64,000 nucleotides of DNA, from the NCBI GenBank assembly GCA_916613615.1, contig OU744721.1:78373060-78437059 (forward strand). Reading direction: 5' to 3'. Shown here in pieces: positions 39,101 to 51,100 of the stretch. The notes beneath the pieces were generated by a model. It did no database searches, was not told the DNA's origin, and saw nothing but the letters and a program-made list of their open reading frames with translations. Position 1 is the first letter of the stretch, and every line of letters begins with the position of its first letter. This DNA is from Steromphala cineraria (taxonomy: Eukaryota; Mollusca; Gastropoda; Trochida; Trochidae). The position numbers and the translations under genes were made by a program.

Positions 39101-42100
39101 TAGTGGGATGCGAAGACCGTCGTAGAGCGCCAGAAACATCCTTCCATGATGGCGGGAACTGAGCAGTTGCGATGTAAAGCCATGGTGGATGCAAGTGCCC
39201 GGATCTCGTGCGGGTTGCTGGCGACAGGGTGAGGTAAGCCAGCTGCGTCATATGCTGCTAGGATGACGGTCCGGAGCCACAGCGAGAGGGTGTTTCTGGT
39301 GACTTCTCCCTTGGCAGATGGTGAAAAGGGGATGAAAAGTCTTTTCCTGGTGCCTCTCTTGGGCGCAGAGCGGTCGATGTACTCCCGAAGGGCACGTACA
39401 GGACACAAAGCGAGTTCCTCCGCATCAGAGGACGACACGATCTTGGAGAGAGGAGGGATGGTGAAAGTCCTGCCCGGTTGTCCAGGAAGCTGATTCTTGG
39501 CAACGAAGTTCCACAAGAGGCCGAGGTGAGCTGAACCCTTCCTAGACTGCTCAAACCGCACTCTGGTGACGTCCAGTGCGTGCAGCTCACTCACTCTAGC
39601 GGCAGTAGCAAACGACAGGAGGAAGGCCGTCTTCCTGGAGAGATCTTGGAAAGAGGCCTCTGACAGAGGTTCGAAGGGAGCTCCTCGCAGGTATCTGAGG
39701 ACGACGTTGAGGTCCCAAGCCGGAGGTCTGAACTTGAGTTTCTGGTCCTCCAGCTTGAACGACTTGAGGAGAGCGACCAGCTCGGGGACCTTGGAGAACT
39801 TCCTGTCTGATTTTACGGCGAGGACAGAGTTGAGCGCCGACAAGTACGTGGATATAGTCCCACCCTTCAAGTGACGTTTCTGGCGGAGGTGAAGGAGGAA
39901 GTTGGCCACAAACTGGGGGTCCACGGACAAAGGATCCCGGCCTGCGTCTCTGCAGAAGTTCTCGAAGGACAGCCACTTGTCATCGTACAGCGACCTCGTG
40001 GATTGCCTGTGGGCTCTGGAGATGGCACTGGCTAGTCGTCCTGAGTAACCCTTGGCCCGGAGTGATCTCTGAAGATGGTCCATACGTGCAGAGCGTACCT
40101 CTCGGGATCTGGGTGAAGCTGACGACTGAGAGGATGACGAAGCAGGTTTGGCCACTTTGGAAGAGGGAGCGGATCTTTTTCGGCGAGAAGAAGAAGATCG
40201 GGGAACCAGCCTCTCGCCGGCCAGTAGGGCGCGACCAAAGTCAGTCTGAGGTGAAGTGTGTCCCTGATCTTGGCGACGACTTTGGTCAGGAGAATCGGAG
40301 GTGGAAAAGCGTATGCGTCCAGATTCTCCCACGACAAGGACATGGCGTCGACGGCCCAGGCTGCTGGGTCGGGGAGAGGCGAGACGTACACCGGAAGCTG
40401 ATGGTTCTGCTTCGTGGCAAACAGGTCGAGGAGAGGACGGTGGACCTGAGCGGCGATGAGAGCGAAGGCTTCCGGGTTCAACATCCACTCTGTTGGTGAC
40501 GGCTTGTCTGGTCTGGACAGGGCGTCCGCGAGGACGTTCCTGCAGCCTGGAATGTGTCGAGCTCTGATGAAGATCTGATTCTCGTCCAGAAGATGGAAGA
40601 GCTCGAAGGCCTGTTCTAGGAGCTGATGAGAGCCTGTCGTTCCTTGGTTCCTGATAGTCCAAACGACCGTGGAGTTGTCTGAGGCCAGGAGAAGGCGGCT
40701 GCCTCGAAGAACTTGAAGCCAATGCGTCACTGCTAGGATTACTGCCTGCATCTCCAGATTGTTTGAGTGCCAGGTGGTCTGAGGATGCGTCCAAAAGCCT
40801 GACGCAGTCTGATCCCCGAGATGAGCTCCCCAGCCCTGGAGCGAAGCGTCCACGAATAGTTCCTGGTTGTGTTGAAACTCTAGCAAAGAGACGCCTTCGC
40901 AGACGTTCGATGGCTGTGTCCACCAACGGAGGTACTGGCTGAGGTGCGCAGGCAGGGAGATCCTTACTGACGTGTCGTCCGACCGGATGTAAGGGCTGAG
41001 GAACACCTGGAGAGGGCGGATCATGAGACGACCTCTGAGCGTGAGGGCCTGGGCGGACGTGAGGAGTCCCAGAAGAGATTGCCAATCTCTGAGTCGAAGA
41101 GGGGACACCAGGGCTCGGTGGACGAAGGATCTTGGTCCACCTGTCTGGAGGAACGAGTAGGAGGCCCAGGTCTGTCCGGAAGCGCCCCCCTATGAAGGTC
41201 AAGTCTTGGGAGGGGACAAGCTGAGACTTCTCCCGGTTGACTAGCCATCCCAGCTGGCGGAGGAGGTCGAGGGCCAACGCCGCCTGTCTGCGTAGAACGA
41301 GTGGTTGAGGATTGGACATGAGACAGTCGTCGATGTAGGGGTCGAAATGCATCCTTCTGAGATGGAGATAGCGGCAGATGGGAGCTGTGATCCTCGTGAA
41401 TAACCACGGAGCCGAAGAAATTCCAAACGGCAGGACCCGCCACTGGTAATGTAGGCCCTGGAAGACGAACCGCAGGAACCTCCTGTGAGGCGGGTAGATC
41501 GGCACGTGGAGATAGGCGTCCTGTAAGTCGAGGCTGACCATCCAATCGCCTGGAGACAGCTGGGCTCGGAGAGCGTCTAGGGAGGTCATGCGAAAGTGGG
41601 ATGGTGGCTCCATGTAAAGCTCGTTGAATGTCGCCATGTTGTGGATCATTCGGAACTTGGTGGATTTTTCTTCGGGACCAGGAAGATTGGTGAGTAAAAC
41701 CCTGGGGCGTGATCGGGTTGTAGCACCAACTCCAGAGCGTTCTTGTCGGTAAGCATCTTGATGTTCTCTGCTAGAAGAGCGCTCTGGGCTTCTGAGTAGT
41801 CCCGTGCCAGGGGAGTCGCGGTCACGGGGGGAGGGCAGGTCAATGGCAACTTGTAACCTGTCCTCAGGGTGTTGGTGACGTAAGGATCTTCTAGTAATGT
41901 CCAGTTGCGCCAGAAGATCCCTAATCTCCCGCCTACGGGTGTGGGGTGCACCGGCACGACTGGGGGCGGGAGGACCCAGCCGCGTGGGGCGCAGACATCA
42001 CTGTCTGGAGTAGGGTCGCTTGCCACCCCTGCCTCCGCGTGGCTTGGGGGCGTCCCTTCCTCTGGAGGAGTTGGCAGAGCGCTGGTACTGCGAGGAGGGA

Positions 42101-45100
42101 CCTGATCTGGAGGGCTGCGTCCTGACACGCTGGCGCTTGTAAGGGCGTTGGCTCGTATTGTTCTGACGTCTGAAAGAGATGTTGGAGACGTGCTGCAGCG
42201 TCCGGAAAGCAACCTCCGTCTGAGTCACTGAGGCCTGCTCCTTGTAGACCTCCGGAATCTTGTCAGCGAAAAGAGTCGCGGCCGTGGGGGGAGCCTGTAA
42301 CAGGGACTTCTTGAACTCAGAGTCCCACGCACACTGGTCCAGGAAACCTGAGCGCCGAAGGTGAGTGAGGGAGCCGAGGCCAGCTCTCACGTTGTCGAGA
42401 ATAAGAACCATGTTGCGCCGCTGCCAGTCCATCAAGGTGTGGAGGTGATCTAGACGGGAAGGGTTGTCGACGTCTAAGTCGGCCTTGATCGCGTCAGTCG
42501 AGGAGAGGAGGATCGAGATATGCCTCAGAGTCCTTCTGAGGGCAGCCTCCACCGAAGAGATCTGAGTGTCCGAAACCTTGTAAGAGTGGTTGAGGTTTGG
42601 GGCCAGGCGTCCTATGGCGTCATCCAGGGCGGCGGCCTTGTCGAAGCGGCTGAGCGAGTGCACGGGCGTGGCCGCAGGTAGCTTCGAGGACTTCAGGGAG
42701 GAAGACAGCGAGAGCTTCTGGAAGTCGTCCTGTAAGGCGGCTATACCTTCCAGCACATCAGGGTGAGGGGGGAGCTTGAGGTCAGGGTCCTCACGCACAC
42801 AAGTGAGAGGGTCCGAGCCACCAGGGGAGGAGCCCTCTGGGAGCCTGTCGGCGATCCAGCTAGACACCATCTTCAGAGGCAGGAAGGTGGGGCCCTCTGC
42901 CTCGTCGTCATCGTAGTCTGGGACGAAGTGGCGCTCATCATCGCTGATAACAGGAGAGTGGCGCCTCTTCCTGGAAGATCTGGGCGTCTTCGGTGGCGTC
43001 CGGGAGCCGGAGGGGCGTGAGCGCCGGGAAGTGGACCTGTCCACTGAAGGAGAGCGAGAGCGGGAAGGCGTCCTGGAGCGCCGCGAGCGTCGTTGGCGCC
43101 GAGGAGGGGAGGGGCTCCTGGAGCGACGAGGTGAGCGAGAGGTTCTGACGTCCCTGGGAGGGGAGTCTCTGGAACGCTGGCGCCGGTCTGAGCGCTGCTT
43201 GGGGTCCAGGCGTTGGCGTTGGGTTGTAGCACCAACTCCAGAGCGTTCTTGTCGGTAAGCATCTTGATGTTCTCTGCTAGAAGAGCGCTCTGGGCTTCTG
43301 AGTAGTCCCGTGCCAGGGGAGTCGCGGTCACGGGGGGAGGGCAGGTCAATGGCAACTTGTAACCTGTCCTCAGGGTGTTGGTGACGTAAGGATCTTCTAG
43401 TAATGTCCAGTTGCGCCAGAAGATCCCTAATCTCCCGCCTACGGGTGTGGGGTGCACCGGCACGACTGGGGGCGGGAGGACCCAGCCGCGTGGGGCGCAG
43501 ACATCACTGTCTGGAGTAGGGTCGCTTGCCACCCCTGCCTCCGCGTGGCTTGGGGGCGTCCCTTCCTCTGGAGGAGTTGGCAGAGCGCTGGTACTGCGAG
43601 GAGGGACCTGATCTGGAGGGCTGCGTCCTGACACGCTGGCGCTTGTAAGGGCGTTGGCTCGTATTGTTCTGACGTCTGAAAGAGATGTTGGAGACGTGCT
43701 GCAGCGTCCGGAAAGCAACCTCCGTCTGAGTCACTGAGGCCTGCTCCTTGTAGACCTCCGGAATCTTGTCAGCGAAAAGAGTCGCGGCCGTGGGGGGAGC
43801 CTGTAACAGGGACTTCTTGAACTCAGAGTCCCACGCACACTGGTCCAGGAAACCTGAGCGCCGAAGGTGAGTGAGGGAGCCGAGGCCAGCTCTCACGTTG
43901 TCGAGAATAAGAACCATGTTGCGCCGCTGCCAGTCCATCAAGGTGTGGAGGTGATCTAGACGGGAAGGGTTGTCGACGTCTAAGTCGGCCTTGATCGCGT
44001 CAGTCGAGGAGAGGAGGATCGAGATATGCCTCAGAGTCCTTCTGAGGGCAGCCTCCACCGAAGAGATCTGAGTGTCCGAAACCTTGTAAGAGTGGTTGAG
44101 GTTTGGGGCCAGGCGTCCTATGGCGTCATCCAGGGCGGCGGCCTTGTCGAAGCGGCTGAGCGAGTGCACGGGCGTGGCCGCAGGTAGCTTCGAGGACTTC
44201 AGGGAGGAAGACAGCGAGAGCTTCTGGAAGTCGTCCTGTAAGGCGGCTATACCTTCCAGCACATCAGGGTGAGGGGGGAGCTTGAGGTCAGGGTCCTCAC
44301 GCACACAAGTGAGAGGGTCCGAGCCACCAGGGGAGGAGCCCTCTGGGAGCCTGTCGGCGATCCAGCTAGACACCATCTTCAGAGGCAGGAAGGTGGGGCC
44401 CTCTGCCTCGTCGTCATCGTAGTCTGGGACGAAGTGGCGCTCATCATCGCTGATAACAGGAGAGTGGCGCCTCTTCCTGGAAGATCTGGGCGTCTTCGGT
44501 GGCGTCCGGGAGCCGGAGGGGCGTGAGCGCCATGAAGTGGACCTGTCCACTGAAGGAGAGCGAGAGCGGGAAGGCGTCCTGGAGCGCCGCGAGCGTCGTT
44601 GGCGCCGAGGAGGGGAGGGGCTCCTGGAGCGACGAGGTGAGCGAGAGGTTCTGACGTCCCTGGGAGGGGAGTCCCTGGAACGCTGGCGCCGGTCTGAGCG
44701 CTGCTTGGGGTCCAGGCGTTGGCGTTGGTCCCGATCTCCCGAGCGTTGGCGCTGATCCTGACGCTGGTCACGATCCTTGGAGTGCTGGCGCTGGTCCTGG
44801 CGCTGGTCCGAGCGTTGGTCGTGGCGCTGGCGAGTGTCAGGGCGCTGGTCCTGGCGCTGGTCTAGGCGTGAGTCCGGGCGCTGGTCCTGGTCGAGGAGAG
44901 GTCGCTACACTCTGCACAGCGGTCGTCCACAAGGCAGATCCTGGGAAGACAGTCTGGGCAGCGGAGGTGTGGGTCCTTGGCCGACTTGGAGGAACGACAC
45001 AGGACACAATAGACTCTTGGCATAAATACTGTAACACATAAGACAGAGACATGCCAATCATGGAGACAAACACAAGGGGAATGCATAAAATTTTTTAAAA

Positions 45101-48100
45101 AGAATTAGAAATTTTTTTAAGAGCGTGCCCCTTTAAGGGCAAGTGAAAACGGGATAATTTATGTCACGGAAGGGTTGCCGTAGAAAATTAAATAAGATGT
45201 AATGAAATAATTTTGGAGCAAAAAATTATTATTACAAGTTTATTTAATAAGAATAGATGCAAAAATGAAATGCATTAGATGGAAAATGTAATATGAAATT
45301 AATATATAGGAATAAGTGATTATGATATATATTAATTTGTGATTGAAAAAATTTTATGAAATTTTTTGTGAAAGAGATATAGAAAATAAAATATAATGCG
45401 ATATATTGTTATTTTTATATGCAATGGGATATAGGCTGATGGAAGTAATGCATAGAAATACTTAGAAAGTGATTAAAAATGCAAAACGAGTTTTTAGAAG
45501 GAAAAAACAGGCAGCCATAGTCTTTGGACCAGACCAAAGGTAGATGTGACGTAAGCAGGAATGCGGACGTGCAGAAAAGCAGGTCAACAAAACCAGCCCA
45601 CGTAGATGGAAAAACAAGAGGGAAAAGAAGGAAGGGGGTACGAAAACAGGCAGATCGACCCCCCAGAAGGTATTTCCAAGTGAAATAGAACATGCAAAGT
45701 ACATAACATGGCGAGGTGCCACGTACGTGAGCAAAATCACCAAGTGCAAAAAGATCGCGAAAGCGAAGTTAGAAGGAAACATCGATACATTAGAAACGAT
45801 GGGGGCAGCAAAAGGATAATGACGGAAGGAAAGGAAGGAAAAAGACCAAAAAAACCAACCGTAGAAGAAAATCGGCAAGCAAGACGAAATACATGCGTTC
45901 TCTAAGAGAGAGAAAGAAAGTATGATACGAATTTTACCCAGGATTCCGGTTTCCCGCTCATGCGCAGTGGGCTGGGGGCAGCCCATCCGGTAAGCACGAT
46001 GAATTTCGCGGTAAACCTCTGTCTCTCGTGAGAAAGGTAAGTGGCATATACTAAGTTAGGTAGGTTAAAAATTTATAATAGTAAAGTAACCAGTTACCTG
46101 AGACTGGAGAGAGAGTGAACGTGAGTCTTGCACATGGAGAGACACTCCCCAGTCTGGTACCTCCAGATCCGCACCACACTCATCTGACCAGTCTGTCCCG
46201 ACGCGACCAGGGTACCAGTACCAGTCATAGATAGACACGATACCTGCACACAACAAGGCAACATTCATCAACCATTGTCAACTCACTGCAATTCCATTTT
46301 GCTGTATGTCTTGCACTTTATGACGTTTCAATGTCAACACAATGTATGCCTTGATATAATTAAACTCACTATGCTGTCATTCAAGGTACAACTTACAAAT
46401 ATGAAATACTATACAAAAGATATTAAATTTCTATTTCAAGGTTAGTAAAATACATTTTTAAGCTGGAATTATTGTAAATGAAAACAATCGTAAAATGATT
46501 TTCTCTCTTCAAATGTAATGAGATACACATAATTCTAATCAGGTTCCCAATACACAATAGCATCTTGTTGTTTAAAAAAAAATTATGATATTATTAGTTA
46601 CTGATCATGCCAAAAGTAATTTTTCATAATTTTGTAACTACACTTTCATAAAAAGCAAAATTGTAATTATAAGACCATATCAGCAAGTTCTGTATGTGCC
46701 TTTGATAAATAAGATCATACCTTATCAGTGTGTCCAATAAGAAATCTCTGATGTCCATTTGTAATCTTCATAATGACAACAATAGCATGGCAGGGGTAGA
46801 CAACTGTTGATCCATCCAAGCTGAATACCGCCTAACGGTTGAGAAAGAAATAGTCAATATTATAGAGCCATCTTTAAAAAATGTTTAGATACTAATAACT
46901 AATATCTATCAATTTGAAAAACAACAGAGAAGAAGCAGTTGTTAGAAATATGCAATGAAGATTAAAAAGTTTTCACATCAGAATCCAAAAGAAAGTTTGT
47001 TGAGACATACAAATTTGCATCTTATTGTTGAATTGCAAAATTGAATTAAATTTAAATTAGCACCCATAATTGTTTCTGATAAAAAAACAACATAACATAT
47101 TCATGTAGATAACAGCATGAGAGTCTTTTAAAAGTACAAACCTCTTTGTACGTTCCGCCACCAAATCCAACTATTCTCTTCAGCTTCATAATGGGGTCTG
47201 GCTCAAGTGTCTGAAACAACATTGAACTCTGCTAAGACATTGCATCATTAACTGACAGGTGTTAAGATTTTGAAAGAAACAGGGAGCTTCATTGCCAGTA
47301 AAGTTAATGTCGCAATCAACGTTGTTTAACTGATGTGAAGGTACAAGATCATGATATTAACTTTCTTATACAAATCTGGTCTCAAAGACCATACAAACAT
47401 TGACTTACAACTATCTCTGAACCAAGATTGCTTTGAAAATAGGTCCTTGATTAAACCGGAATCACACATGAATCAGAGCTCTCACTCGTTCTCTATGTTA
47501 CTATCATTGTAGATCCATAAATGTTATTGCACTTGTTTTGGGCAATATTCATTAAAAAGAAAGTAGATATGGAAACCAGTCCTACCTTATATGATGGCTT
47601 TGGTGGAAGGAAAGTAGAAGGAACAGGCATACTTCCTGACACGCACTAGACACGGGGAAGGAAAGGGTGAATGTTAGTGAATGGGTGAACAATGAATCTT
47701 TCTGGAAACCCTCTCATGTTTTTTGGTTTCTTTCAAAGGAAGAAAAGAAAAATGGCAATATTATGTATGATACTAGTATTATGTACATACATTATTGAAA
47801 TGTTTCAACAAAATAACACATGATAACCATTCTTCTTTAACTGATATTTGCAATAGGGGTCCAGATCACTGTAAGGGCGATCAATGCAATTAGTATCAAC
47901 TACCATATATTACAATGTATACGGCGACCTCGTACATAGGGCGACCCCCTTTCTCAGCCCCCCAAATTGCTGCCAAAATCATATATCTCATCAATAAGGC
48001 AACCCCCCTTCTAGCAGGTCGCTGAAACAGTCGACATGACAGACAACTCGTTGACAAGATTGCGTAAGGATAAATCTAGGTCGGTAATTTTTAAGTGAAA

Positions 48101-51100
48101 TATCATGTGTAATTAAAAGATAAATAAATTACTTACGGTGTTTGTTATTTTATTCAATGATTTATCATTTGCTTCTGATAACAAGCAAGGCTACAGTCAA
48201 CAAACTCCCATTACTGTGTCATGTTTCGTTTTCATCATTCGGCAAGCAAACACGTGTTGAATATTTCCTTTGGTCCGGTACATGGATAATTTTGATTGAT
48301 AAGTTATTTTGAATTTTCATTCATATTTCTCTCTATATTTTCATTTAAAAATAACAATAAGACAAAGGTATTTTATTTTACAAGATTAAATTTGAGATGA
48401 CATCGATGATTGTGTAATGAACATCCGGTGTAAACATTGACTTGCTTGACTTGTTGGGTTGGCAGATACCCCTCACTTGGCCTCTAGTTTTTGACCTTGT
48501 CTATTAGGCGACCCCCTTCTTTGACCCCCTAATTTCTGGCATAAAAAACTTGCCTTATATATTGAAATATACGGTAGAAGCCATATCTCTTTGCTTGATA
48601 TTTCCTAGTAAATTCCTACAATGAATGTAGTATCATGTAAGACATCAAGGACTCTCACCTCTCCTCTCCTGTTTCTGTCCTTACAATGGAGGACGAGATC
48701 ATCGTCAGGGTGAGCGAAGATGTGCACCTCCCCTGCCGTGTCCTGGTGAATAGAGAGATCCTCCAGGCCAACACACGGTAGCTCCGTCGTCACCGGCTGT
48801 CGTCTCACTTTCTGAAGGTTCATAATCATCATACAATGAACACAACCTCTCTTTATGGAGAATGGAGTTTAATTCAATAACCACAATCACTAACGAACAA
48901 TAATATATATGTAAAGTGTGGATCATAAAATTACTTTCCATATTGGAGTTAACTCACTTAATTATTTCTGAATTTGTTCCAGAAAATTCAAGTTGAATGA
49001 TAATGTGATGATTGGAATGGAGGGAATACGGTTGAAAATTTTCTATGAGATATTGAGTAGGCAACTAATAAATTTCATTTTAGCATAATAGAAATTTCCT
49101 GTCAGAATGTATAGCAAATCTTTGCCTAGGGACTTAGAAGGGCCAACATGAAGGTATACATTACCTCTTTTGGACTTGTGAGTTTGTGTATCATGGAGAC
49201 CCTCTCAGACACACACTTACTCACGTCCACTGTACGAGGGGCAATTCTCTTGGGGCTCTGTCCTCGTACACTGACTGTTGATACAATTAGCAAAATACAG
49301 TTGATATAAAACCTAATTTTTCAAAACTGCTTATTCAATTAAAATCAAGGATTATGAAAAAAAGAATATTCTGGTTGCCATGAATTAAGAATTTACAGTA
49401 TTGAAAAAAATATAAAATTGAGTTTTTAATTAATGACATTGTCAATTCTAAAATACAAATTAATGGACATTGCTGAATGAAGAACTTACTGTGCTTGCCA
49501 CTCTGAGATTCAGTTGGCTGTATGGAGTCATGAGGTTTGTTTTTGCCATCAGAAGGAAATCTGGAAGCATATATCAGCATACTAAATTGATCATGAAAAT
49601 ATTAACAGTATGAACAAAGATAACACTTTTAATATTTTGAAACTATTATGTACATATAAAAACATTTTTGATTAATGTACCACAATCTCTTCATATCAAC
49701 AAACTCACCTTATCAAATCGTAGCACTCATGCCAGTTGTCTCCCTTGAAGAGCGGATATGACATTTCTCTAGGCATCGGTGTTACTCCCTTTCCTAGTAA
49801 CCCTCTCTTCTTAGCATCCTCTAGTGTAATACCTGGGTGAATGTAAACCTCAAATATGAATTTCCTATTACTTTATTTAAATGATGACACATGAAAATAA
49901 AGATAAGTTCCAAAGAAATATTGGAACATGTTTGAGCACAAAAAAATGCTGGAGGTTAACATTACAATAGTTTACAACAATTAGATAAATACTCTCTAAT
50001 ATTATATTTTGGGATAATAGAAAGAATGATTGTAAATAGACTTCACTACAAACCTGTTCTACAGAATATGATGCAAATGCAAGTAGTTTCGCTTACATAG
50101 GAGACCTTAAATGTTTAACAAGCAAATATTGGAATCAATAGATTTAGCTATAAATATGAATGAAAGTCTTTCATGGCTCAGTATATCATTAACTCAGGAA
50201 GAGTGCAAAAGGTCTAAAAACCTTATATCATATAAGTGACTTCCTGTTTCAAGAAGGATAAAATAGCAGTGACCTCTCACCTGGGTCGTACAGCATGTCG
50301 CTGGTGAATATGTTCTTGACGGTCATGTTAGCGCAGAGTCTGACGCTCTTCAGGTACGAGAACTTGCGGTTGAGGTACATGGAGAGGATGTAGTGGAAGT
50401 CCAGACACAGAACCGTCCACTTGATTGACATGGGTGTCGGACCACTGTTATCTGTGAAAAAATTGTTTTTTCATGTTATGCTTTATTTTAATTTTAAAAG
50501 CATATAATAATTCAACAAACAAGACTTATGTTAGTTACTTATCTATATGAAGCCTGCCATTTGGATTACTCCATTTCAATAAGATTTTTGTAACGTAGTT
50601 TGAATACATCTGATGGCAAAATGGCATGGGTTCCTCATTCTATTGGGTAGGTCAGTAATGATTGAACAAGTTCGGTAAAGATGACATGAACATTGAAGTT
50701 TAAGAAAGTAGGAAAAAGTAGTCTGTGATCTAATAATTGGATGTGATACAATCACTATTTGACAATAACAATTATTCTTATTATATTTATAAAAGATGAA
50801 ATTCATCAAATTTATTTTCAATATGAATATAGTGTGCACTAGAATCAGCGTTTGAATACTGACAACATACCTCTGCAACTACTTCCAGTGTTTGAGTGCA
50901 CCGACCCACCAAATGGACTTGTCACAAACGGAAATTGTAGCCATGTGGATGTTGATTTAAATTCTTTAAATAGATTTGAAAATGACACCCGGACAACTAA
51001 ATTATCTTGTGTTGCAATGTCCAAATGAACGACAAAATATTTGGAAGGTATTGGTCGAAACATCAGGTAGAAGTATCGGCCAGTCAGTCCAATCGACTGT

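Larger units (their letters stand above)
38482..46076 (-). mobile_element. DIRS-type tyrosine-recombinase retrotransposon, nearly complete, in WDR90 intron 12
   Basis: 7.6 kb, transcribed in the same direction as WDR90. It has 151-bp inverted terminal repeats (38515-38665 and 45915-46065), non-identical outer tips, and an internal complementary region at 38732-38812. No target duplication is present; both ends share only TTAT (38482-38485, 46073-46076), as expected for recombinase-mediated integration of a circle. Gene order 5' to 3' is gag (with an N-terminal zinc-binding segment), RT-RNase H-Dam-like methyltransferase, then tyrosine recombinase. A 1,506-bp tandem duplication repeats gag and the RT N-terminus. 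At least three frameshifts make this copy unlikely to move by itself. Confidence 0.93.

Noticed and set aside
39007..41649. An 880-codon open frame read as one RT-recombinase fusion protein
   Set aside because: Only its beginning (RT core) and end (recombinase) have family motifs; the middle overlaps the RNase H and methyltransferase frame and is compositionally out-of-frame sequence. The RT core entered this frame by indels.
45462..45986. 174-codon minus-strand frame in the DIRS leader
   Set aside because: It runs through the terminal repeat, is Phe/Leu/Ser-rich and lacks any family motif; probably random openness.
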